Below are positions 1 to 9,995 of a stretch of 64,000 nucleotides of DNA, piece by piece. Source of the DNA: Azolla caroliniana (lineage: Eukaryota; Polypodiophyta); the NCBI GenBank assembly GCA_043228905.1, contig JBHGNT010000009.1, forward strand, positions 10,478,001 to 10,542,000, given 5' to 3'. The position numbers and the translations under genes were made by a program. Below the pieces are notes generated by a model. It was not told the DNA's origin and did no database searches. It saw only the letters and a program-made list of their open reading frames with translations. How positions within the stretch are numbered: position 1 is the first letter of the stretch; each line of letters opens with the position of its first letter.

Positions 1-3000
1 ATCCGAGCAGAATCAGGGACGTTCCGACTCAGACCACTCTCTAGTCGGCAACCAGGTCAATGTTGCCGACACAACATTCGGAGAAATCCTCTCCCTAGAG
101 GATTCGATGATTGGAGAAGTCCTCTACAGTGCACAAGCTACACAAATGTGGCTACTAGACTCTAGTGCCACATTTCACATAACCCCGAACATTGAATGGT
201 TTTCGAACTATTCAGCCGACGCCAGAGGCACAATCCGACTAGGAAACGGCCCAGAGTGCAAGATAACAGGAATTGGAGAAGTTCCCATCAGATTGCCAAA
301 TGGCAACATAATAACCCTGCACCAAGTTTGGCACGTACCCGATCTAAAGAGGAGTCTGGTCTCCATCGGCATGTTAGCCGAAGATGGGTACAGAACGACT
401 CTACACGAGTCGACATGGGTGATCAGCCGAGGAAACCTCAAATTCGGGAGTGGATACAAGTACAATAATTTGTACCCATTGATGGCGATCAACCCTAAAG
501 AGGCCGTGAACGTAGCCGAATTGACCGACCCAAACCTATGGCATGTGTGACTAGGCCATATGTCACAAGCCGGACTTGATCGGTTGATGTCTTTTGGCTA
601 CATCCCGAAACTCCAAGCAAAGATGGACTTCTGCGAGCATTGTCGATATGGGAAACAGACCTAAAGTCCGCACTCTCTCCACTACAAGACGGTATGACAG
701 CCCCTAGAGCTCGTGCACATAGACATATGTGGGACCATGCCAGAGCGATCATTAGGAGGCTCCCGGTACTTCATCACATTCGTAGATGACTATACACGAA
801 AATTTTGGGCATACTCCATCAAGTCCAAAGATGAAGCGCTCGAGGTCTTCACTTGATGGATATCTGAAGTAGAGAACCGGTCGGGATATAGGGTGAAGAC
901 ATTCTGATCTGACAACAGAGGTGAGTACACCTCTAGAGCCTTCGAACAGTACCTGTCCGGAAAACGGATCCGACACCAAAAGACCGTTCCCTACACAACC
1001 ATGCAAAATGGAGTGGTTGAACAGTTCAATAGGACAATCTAGGAGAGGGTGACGGCAATGCTCCAATAAGCCAGACTAAAGCTGGAATTTTGGGCAGAGG
1101 CATTGCAGACGGTAGTGTACCTGACAAATCTGGCGCCGTCAAGAGCAATCAAGCTCGAAGTGCCACAGGCACTATGGTCAGGCAAACAACCGACCTACGA
1201 TAGGCTCCGTATATTCGGATGTGAAGCCTATGTGTTCATCCCCAAGGACAAAAGGACGAAGTTGGCACCTCATGCATCGAAATGCAAATTTCTCGATTAT
1301 GGAACCGATGGGGACTTCGGCTACCGGCTATGGGACCCTGAGAACCGGAAACTGATCCGGAGCAGTGACGTGGTCTTCAATGAAGACTCTATCTTCTCTC
1401 AGAGGAACCAGAAAAAAACAGTCGGTAAGAAGGTATCCTTCGAAGACGACAGAACTGTCGTAGAAGGACCGTCCCAATGGGCCAAATCAGAGAGTCAACA
1501 AACAATTGAACTCCAACCAGCTAACTATTCCCTACCGACACTGAATTGGCAACAAGTCCCATCGTCAAACTCCAAGACACAGCCGAATCGACAAGGATCG
1601 ATAAAGGCAGAGTCACAAAGAGGCAAGTCAAGAAAGAGTCGACGACAACCACAGGGGAGAACAAGCAAACACCGCCGAAATCCCAAACTAGGGGCGGGAT
1701 GTCTAATAAGACTCCGAATACAAATGGTTCAACAAATACCGATCGAAGGATCCGAACGTAATATCTCGGCACCCAGGAGATCTGGACGAGCTCGAAAGCA
1801 AACAGAGTTCTATCAACCGGGCCTCGACTATGTCAACTACACAGATGCAGGAGAACCAAGCACGTATGAAGAAGTTATGGCCGCATCGGACGCTGAAACA
1901 TGGCTACAAGACATGAAATCCGAAATGGACTCAAGTCACCAGAATCAGACATGGGCGTTTAGCTGAACTACCAGCAGGAAGAAAGCCGCTACCTTGCAAA
2001 TGGGTGTTCCAATACAAGTATGTATTCGACTCAAAGAAACCCAAGTACAAAGCTCAGCTTGTCCCAAAGAGATTCAAACAGGAATACGAGGTCGACTACG
2101 ACGAGATATTCTCACCAGTAGTCAAGATGACCACCCTCCGACTCCTATTCGGAGTTGTGGTGACAGAAGACCTCAAGCAAGAGCAGATGGATGTAAAGAC
2201 GACATTTCTACACGGAGATTTGGAAGAAGACATATACCTGTCGCAACTGGCAGGCTTCATGGTGACGGGGGAGGACAGTCACCTCGTATGTCGACTAAAG
2301 AAAAGTCTATATGGCCTCAAACAAGTGTCGAGGATGTGGTACCAGAAGTTTGACTCCTACATATGACAGCTTTGATATAGCATATCAGACTTCGACCCAT
2401 GCATGTATGTTCGGCAATTGGCCGACGAGTCTAGGATCTACCTGATCCTATATGTCGATGACATGTTGATTGTAGGGAGCAATCAAACAGAGATTGGTAA
2501 GTTGAAGTGGAGCCTTCATGCAAAGTTCGCGATGAAGGAACTTAGACAAGCCCGACACATACCGACATGAGGATAGAGTGAAATCAGACAACGAAAACTC
2601 TCTAATTCTCCTAGTCTGAATACATCCGCAAGGAGAATGTGGAGAATGCGAAGCCAACACCGACACCGCTTCTGACGTCGATCAGACTATCCGACAAAGA
2701 CTCTCCTTCAACGGACAAGGAGAGAGAGCTTAATGGAAAGATACCCTACTCATCGGCTGTAGGAAGTATCATGTACGCAATGGTAACGACGCGACCCGAC
2801 CTAGCCTATGTCATAGGGGTGGTCAGCCGGTACATGTCAAACCCATGAAGGAAGCATTGGGAGGCCGTCAAGCACATCCTTAGGTATCTGAAAATAACCA
2901 CAGATGCACAGCTGACATTTGGACTGACAACCTCGGCCAAAGTCGAAGGCTACACTAATTCCGACTTGTTGGAAATATAGATAATCAGAAATCGACATCA

Positions 3001-3408
3001 GGCTACATCTTCACCTATGGTGGCAGTGCAATATCATGGAGGTCAAAACTTCAAGAGTGCACGGCTCTGTCTACCAAAGAAGCCGAGTACATAGCAGCAT
3101 CAGAGGGAACTAAGGAAGCGATCGGGCTGCACCGACTATCTGCCAACTTCGGAACTGCAAGCCGAATCGACCGACCAACACCAACCATCTATTGCGACTC
3201 ATTGAGTGCAATACACCTCATCAACAATCCCGTCTACCATGCAAAGACGAAGCACATTGAGGTGCGGTATCATCATATCCGGGAGCTCGTGACCGAGAAG
3301 AAGCTCAAAGTCCGGAATATCAACATCGAGGTGAACATCGTCAATTGCCTGACGAAGCCACTCCAACATCAATGCTTCGGAACACTAAAGATGAAGATAG
3401 GACTATGA
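1..3408 (+). pseudogene. Cop1 gag-pol remnant (protease, integrase, RT, RNase H)
   Basis: The protease site reads WLLDSSATFHI at about 140-180, so the expected Asp-Ser-Gly has become Asp-Ser-Ser. The integrase zinc region and core run from about 540 to 1100 and contain stops. The integrase C-terminal part is open at 1103-1966 and includes the DRLRIFGCEAYVF and SSDVVFNEDS blocks. Reverse transcriptase begins at about 1994 and shifts frame more than once. FLHGDLEEDIYL lies near 2210 and the catalytic LYVDDMLIVG near 2450. RNase H follows from about 2940 to 3408, including TKHIEVRYHHIRELV. This polyprotein would have copied and inserted the element; it is now non-functional. Confidence 0.9.
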
Positions 3409-3610
3409 CAAGCGACTGAGCAGAAGAAAGCCGAATGAGGAGCAGCAGGTAAGAGTTGATCGACACTCATACTATACCTCTACTGACTTGGCTACTTGCC
3501 GACAGACTTGTAACATAAAACTTAGTTCAATTTTGTAATCTAGGTTTACGGGGGAGATAACCCCAAGCACTTGTATATGTATGAAAGAGTAGCCCTTTTA
3601 TGGGGGAGTT

Positions 3611-3914
3611 TGTTAGCATAAAAGGCCGACTCCTTCTAAATTGTATCCGTCCGAGTGTGAACTTGTTAATAAGTTAGGACTTAGTATATAAGCAAATACC
3701 TAACATTGTAAAGAATGACGAGTGGAAGAGAGACGAAGAGACAGAGAACTAATTCTCTGGTTCTATGTATTGTATCTCTGGTTCTGTGTATTGTGTCTCT
3801 AGTTCTGTTGTAGAATGAAGCAAAAAGCTTTCCATTAAACCTTGCATTGTGTAAGTCTACGCCTATTCTATTTTTGTTTCTGTCTGCATTGTTTGTTGTT
3901 CATAACCGACAACA
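3611..3914 (+). repeat. Cop1 3' LTR
   Basis: The LTR starts TGTTAGCATAAAAGG directly after a purine tract (TATGGGGGAGTT, to 3610), the normal primer site for plus-strand synthesis. A TATA-like AGTATATAAGC lies near 3681-3691. The right edge is placed at ...CCGACAACA (3914) because it ends in CA; it cannot be compared with the 5' LTR, which is outside the window, so the end is less certain than the start. Confidence 0.75.
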
Positions 3915-4430
3915 AATCCATACACGTTTCCGCAAAACGCACTCATTGTCAACACCTAGGCCCTTGTCAACTCGATGCGTCGGCTCCTCCATATTCGCGT
4001 CGTCTTCGGCTATCTCCCTATCCTCTTGGCTTTTATGCGATTCAGCTCTTCCGAATCACTCTTCTCAACCGAATTGGTTGTCTCTGATTTGTTCCCACTC
4101 TTGTATGAACTAGTTGTCTCCCATTCATCCTCCTTTAGGCCCTTGACCACATCTGACCATGTGCTAGTCCTGGCCTTTACTTCAGGTCGGCTCTGCCCTT
4201 CTTGGCTCTGCCACCTGCCTTGCCTTTCCCGGTATTGCCTCCCCCTTATTTTTGATGCCTTTGGGTTCATCTCATTCTTTTGATCACTCCCCCTACATCT
4301 GGCTAGTCTCCACTTAGCATATCTTCTTCCATTTGTCCACACGTCCTCGGCTTCTTCAGTCGATCCGGACATTCCAAATTCTTCAATCGTTCCGAAATCG
4401 AATTCTTCACCCAATTCGGCTTTTCAGACT
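3915..4430 (-). other. Unexplained segment with a 134-residue charged open frame
   Basis: On the minus strand an open frame spans 4010-4414. It is rich in Glu, Lys, Arg and Ser and has no membrane segment or motif I recognise. It lies just beyond the RNase H end of M1, where that element's polypurine tract (TTGAGGGGGAG, near 4462-4475) predicts an LTR, yet no copy of the M1 LTR is present. A second purine run, GTAGGGGGAG, lies near 4285-4297. It may be element sequence downstream of pol, or part of an older insertion. Confidence 0.35.
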
Positions 4431-7370
4431 TCATCTCTCTCCTCCCTCTCGTTTTCGCTCCTCCCCCTCAAGTTCGGCACAGTCGAGTTGTTGTATGCCA
4501 AGCATTCCTGAGAGTTTCCACAACTTGTCTAGGCCAAGAGGTTTGGTGAAGATACCGGCAACTTGTCGTTCAATCGTAAAATACACAAGTTCCACTTCAC
4601 CGAAGAGGACACGCTCACAGACAACATGATAGTGCATCTCAATGTGTTTGGTTTGAGTGTGGAAAACGGGGTTCTTTGCAAGTTGGATGCTTCTGAGGTT
4701 GTCACAGTATATCACTGTTGGATCAGACACTTCCACATGTAGATCCTTCAATAACCTCGGTATTTGGCCTTGGCGCTTCCTAATGAGAACGCAAAACCTG
4801 ATGTTGACCTGCGATCGCCGGCATTTCTGGTCCAATCAGCATCTGTGTAGCCGACTAATTTTTCGGCTACCCCAATCCTTAGTGCCACTTACATATAGTA
4901 AGATCCTTTGTGTGCTATGAAGATGTTCGTTCTTCGGCCGCAACATAAATTGACTGATCAATCTGACCGGATAGTTGAGGTCCAGCCGAGTGATGGTCAA
5001 GTAAATTAGGCTTCCTACAATCTGTCGGAATCATGTTAGGTCACACGCCTTTCTCGATTTTGGGCAAAGCTTCACATTCCTGTCCAGAGGAGTTGAGACG
5101 GATTTACAATCCATCAACCCAAGCTTGAAGATCATACTCAGCACATAATGTCATTGGCTGACCAGTATGCCTTCGGAGGTACAGATCACTTTGATCCCAA
5201 GGAAGTAATGAAGGCCCCCTAGATACCACAAGCTGAGACTTGACTTGGCTGATTTCATCGAGATCGGCACCAGGGATGACTAAATCATCGAGATCGGCAC
5301 CAGGGATGGGGCTTGCTTAACTCCGTAGAGGGACTTCTTCAGTCGGCAAACTGCCGATGTGTTCCGTTCGGATAGAAATCTAGAGGATTGTACCATGTAC
5401 ACTTGTTCCTAAAGCTCACCTTGCATGAACACATTCTTTACATCCCTCTAATGTAAGTGTCACCCCTTTGCCACCTCTATCGCTAGCAAAACACACATGA
5501 TCGTCATCTTCATGACTTGCACAAATGTCTCAGCATAATCGATGCCGAGTTGTTGCACGTAGCCCTTTGCCACCAATCTGACCTTGTATCGGTTGACGAA
5601 GCCATCGACGTTGTACTTGACCTTGTACACCCACCTGCATCCGATCAACTTCACACCCTTGCGGGCGTCAACCAAGTCCCATGTCTCGTTTTCAGTTAAT
5701 GCTCACATCTCTTCCTCCATAGCGGCACACCAATTCGCATCTTTTGCCATAGGTCTCTAGCTCGCGCACTTCCGCCACTTTCAACATATACACATAATGA
5801 TGCGCCATATAATTGTTGTACTCGTATCAAATCACAAGGTTCTTCTGGCAGGTGGATCGGTGCAACTTTTGGTTTGTCGATTTAAAGGCCTTCTTGGCAG
5901 ACTTAGACCTCAACTCCAGAGGTTCATCTTCACTCTCGGCCACTTCGGATTCAGTCCGATCCAATACATTGCCCTCGGTGCCATACTCCGTCATCTTCAT
6001 CTTCCCCCTCTCCTTGCGCGTAAACCATCTCCTCAGCTTCTGAATCAAGGACAACATGGTTGAGTCTCCACTACTCATCGGCTCATCATTCGACCGGTCA
6101 TTCCAACTCAGTCGTTCATTTGGCCCACTTAGCCGAAATGAGATTGGACTCTCTCCTAAAGCTTCAATTTCCTCCTCATTAAAGGGCATCTCAACCTGAT
6201 TGGCTTCGTCCTCTAAATTTGGAATGGACTTGATGGGGGTTGGAGGTGGAGGCAAGTACCACGAAGCTGACTCGTTGAATACGACATCTCGGCTTACTCG
6301 GACCTCTTTTGTTCGGGAGTTATAGCACTTATAACCCTTTCGCTCTTCCGAGTAGGCGACCATGATACACTTCTCAGCTTTGGCGTCTAACTTCCTCCGC
6401 TTCTCCTTCGGCACATGCACAGATGTTATGCTGTTGAACACCGTCCACTATGCCAAGTTCGGTTTCTTCCTGAAATATAGCGCATGTGGTGACACTCCTC
6501 CATTTGCAGAAGTCTGATTCTTTAGGTAAACGCCAGTTCTGACCGCTTCAACCTAGTAGAACTTCGGCATATGCTTCTCCTCAAGCATTGCCCTTGCCGC
6601 TTCTTGAATCCTCCGATTATTCCTTTCAGTCACACCGTTCTGCTCCGGTGTGTATCTGCAAGAGAATTCGCGTCGAATTCCCTCCTTCTCTAGATAGCTA
6701 GAGAATTGATCGGAAAAGTACTCTTTCACTCCATCGGACCTTACGAACTTGCTCTTTCGCCTAGTCTCTCGTTTGGCAAGGCTTTTCACCTTCAAGAAGC
6801 AGGAGAAGACTTCGTTTTTCTTCGCTATCAAGCACGCCCAACTGTGCTAAGTCTAGTCATCGATGAAAGTTACAAAGTAATGACTCCCACCAATACTCAC
6901 GTACTGCACCGGTCCCCATACATCCAAATGGATTAAATCAAGCTTGTTTCAGCTCCGATTTCTTTCATTTCGGAATGAAAGTCAATGATGCATCCCTAAC
7001 TAGTAGGCTTCCAAACTTGACCCTTTCGGCCGTTAAATTTCGGCACACCGAAAACGATGTTCGTTGTTTGCATTTCCCAGAGCCACGGGAAGTTGATGTG
7101 GACGAACCGCTTGTGCCACATGTTGATGGCTGAGAGGGACATCTCCAATATGTTCAATGGTGTGAGGAGTGTCATCACAAGTTTCGACGACCCCTAGTTG
7201 CTTCGGCTTCTCTAGATTCAAGAATCACTCCTTCTGATTCGTCATGTGGTTCGATACACCTGAATCCACATACCACATCTCATTCGACCTTGAGATGCTT
7301 ACAGCCATCGAATTGGCTTTGTGCTTCATTACGAAGGCAAGGCCTATTCCGGCTCGCCCTAAACCTTTAG
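4431..7370 (-). pseudogene. M1 pol remnant
   Basis: The protease keeps an intact YVDSGVSNHMT (about 7230-7265). The GAG-pre-integrase part is at 6996-7221. The integrase end with RYTPEQNGVTERNNR lies at 6553-6831, followed by an integrase C-terminal and linker region (5827-6441). Reverse transcriptase survives at about 5460-5690 (GCRWVYKVKYN, then RLVAKGYVQQLGIDYAETF). The middle of RT, 4840-5460, is badly eroded. RNase H is open at 4431-4835 and includes TKHIEMHYHVVCERVL. The element cannot encode a working enzyme set. Confidence 0.87.
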
Positions 7371-7379
7371 CGTAGTGCA

Positions 7380-8286
7380 ATCTTTAATGCTTATCTGTGT
7401 CCCATCGGCTCAATCCGGCTCTGTCCGAATCAGCGCACTTCTTCCAGCACTCGCTCTCTCTGAGGCCCTTCCGGCCACAGTGCCAACAGTTTGTCGCAGC
7501 ATTTCCTTGCCGACTCTGACGCCACCTTGACTTCCCCTATTCGTGGAGGTTCTGGAACTATTGTCGGCATTTTCATTAAGCCTTGAGTTCTGCTCATGTC
7601 GGCCACCTCCATTGCATGTTGATCTGCCTCGTCCAACACAACCACGGGGCCTCTCTTCCTCCGTGTACAACATCTTGTTGTCTGTGTGCATACTCGTCAA
7701 CGCACCTGAGTGGTTTTCTTCAACAAGCAACATCAAATGAAGCTCGAAAAATGAAGGCGTGTTCTCCCTCGTGCAAACCGCCGTTCGGAATGATCTGAAT
7801 ATGGACACCAACCCACCAAGGCAAACCTACACCATTTCTTCCTCCTCGACGGTTACGTTGATGGAGGCGAGGGAATCACAGGTCTCCTTGATCCGGGCCG
7901 TGTAATCAGAGAGAGACTGATCTTTCTATCAGACATTGCTGAGCTCTTGTCTGAGCTACAACTTCCTGGCCGTTGTGCTAACGGCGAAAATCCGTTTGAG
8001 TTTCACCCACGCATCCTTTGGCATTTTGGTGTCCCGTATGTAGCTCAATAGCTGGTCTCCAACACTAGACGCGAAGCAATACATTACTCTGCTTGCTGCC
8101 TATTCCCAAGCCGGAAAGTCCCTGCGTATCGCATCCGCTGCTACATCATTTGCTCCTTCCACGTAATTGTAGTATCCATGACCGAATAGATACTGGTGCA
8201 TCTTGTATGCCCAAGATCCATGGTTTCTCCTTTCGAGCTTTTCTGTTGGAAGCGAGCTTCCCATACCTCTGTCCATGTTCCTCTCT
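7380..8286 (-). pseudogene. M1 gag remnant with zinc knuckle
   Basis: The likely start is the ATG at 8286, because the following residues (MGSSLPTEKLE, then SWAYKMHQYLFGHGY) match the gag start of element C. A zinc knuckle can be read at about 7430-7495 as CWHCGRKGLRESEC. The expected His is Leu, so the metal site is broken. Frameshifts separate the two halves. Gag would have formed the particle shell and bound element RNA. Confidence 0.8.
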
Positions 8287-8372
8287 TTTCTTTTCCAAAA
8301 AACGAAGAAACTTGTCTCTATCTTGTTCGCTTATCTTTTCGATCGGCTGTAGAGGATTTTTCTAACCCTCTT

Positions 8373-8384
8373 GCTCTGATACCA
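8373..8384 (-). other. M1 tRNA primer-binding site
   Basis: The minus strand reads TGGTATCAGAGC, complementary to the 3' end of plant initiator-Met tRNA and used by most plant copia elements. It fixes the orientation of M1 and the inner edge of its 5' LTR. Confidence 0.9.
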
Positions 8385-8905
8385 AGAAAAAGAATACGTG
8401 TGTGGAAGCCCTCATGAGTGGGTTGACACAAGTATTGACAAGTACTTGAATGCTCATTAACTAAGCCTGACACTAACTCTGCCTATAATATTCCTATTTA
8501 CTAAAATAGGAATATAGGCTCCTAACGGCCAGTCAATTCGGCTTTCGGCATATTCAGTTGATTCGGGCCTAGCCGATCAGTCTCCATCTAATCTAGCTCT
8601 CGGCTTCCTTAGCTAATTCGGCCCATGTTGAGCTTGTCTCTCAACACACTTTATATACAAGCCTCTGACAATGGGTTGACTCAAGTACTAACAAGTACTA
8701 AATGCTCATTCATGAGCTCTAACACCTAATTTACCCATAATATTCCTATTACTACATTAGGAATATAGGTCCTTACGGCCTTTCGGACTACGGCTCTTAC
8801 GGTCTTGTCGGCTTCAAGCCAATCCTTCTTACGGCTCATTAGCCGATCCGGCTTACGGCACCATAGCCGATCTGGCCTCCCTTTGAACTTGACTTCTCAA
8901 AATAA
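8385..8905 (-). repeat. Two tandem, diverged LTR copies of M1
   Basis: On the minus strand each copy begins with a TTGAGA-CAAG block (one at about 8900, one at 8652). Each contains GGAATATTAT, a TACTTGT-x-A-x-TACTTG repeat and GTCAACCCA. The copies are about 8653-8905 and 8385-8652 and are clearly related but diverged. A TATA-like GTATATAAAG lies near 8653-8662 at their junction. No internal element sequence separates them. Confidence 0.72.
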
Positions 8906-9275
8906 ATTAATACACCAAGAAATATGGCAAATTTACGCTCGACATAAATCAATCAACCCACCACAAGCACTCCTATCTAAAATGTTGTACTATAAGGAAC
9001 ACTTTATGCACTTCTCTAACTTAGATACATTCTTAACAAATGCACAATGGGTTGCCATTGGACAACTTAGAGTATCATTTCACCAACTTGAGGTTGAGAA
9101 TGGTTGTGCTAATGGAGTCCCCAGAGAGGAAAGGATATGTCAATTATGTCACATAGAGTAGAGGATGAGTATCACTTTACATGCAAATGTCTAACTTATG
9201 ACAAGTTAAGGCAAAAATACCAAGACATACTAGGACCCTCTCCAAACTTTTAGATACCCTAGATATAAATACACT
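8906..9275 (+). mobile_element. Family X non-LTR element, 3' fragment (copy i)
   Basis: The frame open from about 8805 to 9161 reads IGQLRVSFHQLEVENG and then RICQLCHIE. After a frameshift it continues EDEYHFTCKCLTYDKLR. This Cys-x2-Cys...Tyr-His-x3-Cys finger and the block before it match the C-terminus of the longer X copy at 50333-52436. A (TATG)n run follows at about 9281-9299. Only the tail end of ORF2 is present. Confidence 0.7.
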
Positions 9276-9821
9276 ATATATGTATGTATGTATGTATATT
9301 AGAGCTAAAACAACATAGAGATAATAAGCTACCAAATGCTAACCATAACCTTTCTAATATTCACCAACATGTAAGCAATGAAATTTTTTCGGGACAATGA
9401 GCATGGACACACCTGCACCACTCAATCGCTCCCTCACTGAACCAAAAAAACAAAGAACAACCAAACACTCTCGGATGTCAGACCCCAAAGCCACTTGTTG
9501 CGTAGAAGGAATTAAGAAGATAAGGGAACATGAGTTACACCACCTAGAAGCTATGGTCAGGGCACCTTTTACATCGGGACCACAGGCCACACCCACATCG
9601 AAACCCTTTGACCTCCTGCTTCTTTTCGAGAGACTTGGATGAAAATGAAAATAGGCCTAGCACAGAGACATTTCCTTGATTGAATATGTTACACCATAAC
9701 ATCTCTTATACAATACTAGAACTCTGTTATCTATGTTTTTATTTTTATTTTCAATGTTTGGGTACACATCCCATTTTGTTGTAACCAATTGTCTCATGCG
9801 CCAAATTTGGTCTTAGAAGAC
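9276..9821. other. Intergenic, no gene recognised
   Basis: AT-rich sequence between the X fragment and a LINE tail. An 81-codon frame at 9397-9642 has no recognisable motif and is probably chance. Confidence 0.6.
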
Positions 9822-9841
9822 ATTAATATTTCTTTCTTTCT

Positions 9842-9916
9842 TTTTTTTCGTAAATGTATGTTTATATTAAAACAACATGGCAATACAAAAAAACCTTGCT
9901 ATCAAAACTACTTGCT
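9842..9916 (-). mobile_element. Very short 5'-truncated LINE tail with target-site duplication
   Basis: The minus strand ends ACATACATTTACGAAAAAAAAG, close to the 3' ends of the L1-like elements near 54590 and 50280. ATTAATATTTCTT occurs on both sides, at 9822-9834 and 9917-9929, as expected of the target duplication made by LINE insertion. About 75 bp of element is left. Confidence 0.65.
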
Positions 9917-9933
9917 ATTAATATTTCTTGCTT

Positions 9934-9937
<4 letters not shown>

Positions 9938-9990
<53 letters not shown>
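9938..9990. repeat. (CT)n microsatellite
   Basis: About 26 CT dinucleotides in a row, next to the right copy of the LINE target duplication. Confidence 0.95.

Positions 9991-9995
<5 letters not shown>

Larger units (their letters stand above)
1..3914 (+). mobile_element. Cop1: decayed Ty1/copia LTR retrotransposon, 5' end outside window
   Basis: The order along the + strand is protease, integrase, reverse transcriptase, RNase H, purine tract and 3' LTR, which is the Ty1/copia gene order. Gag and the 5' LTR lie before base 1. Several in-frame stops and frameshifts break pol. Similarity to element D is visible throughout pol, for example in the integrase end, the reverse transcriptase and the RNase H. 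Confidence 0.93.
4431..8905 (-). mobile_element. M1: decayed Ty1/copia element, minus strand
   Basis: Read on the minus strand the order is LTR, tRNA primer site, gag, protease, integrase, RT and RNase H. Frameshifts and stops are frequent. Gag and protease are close to element C, so M1 and C belong to one lineage. No matching 3' LTR is found at the left end. Confidence 0.9.
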
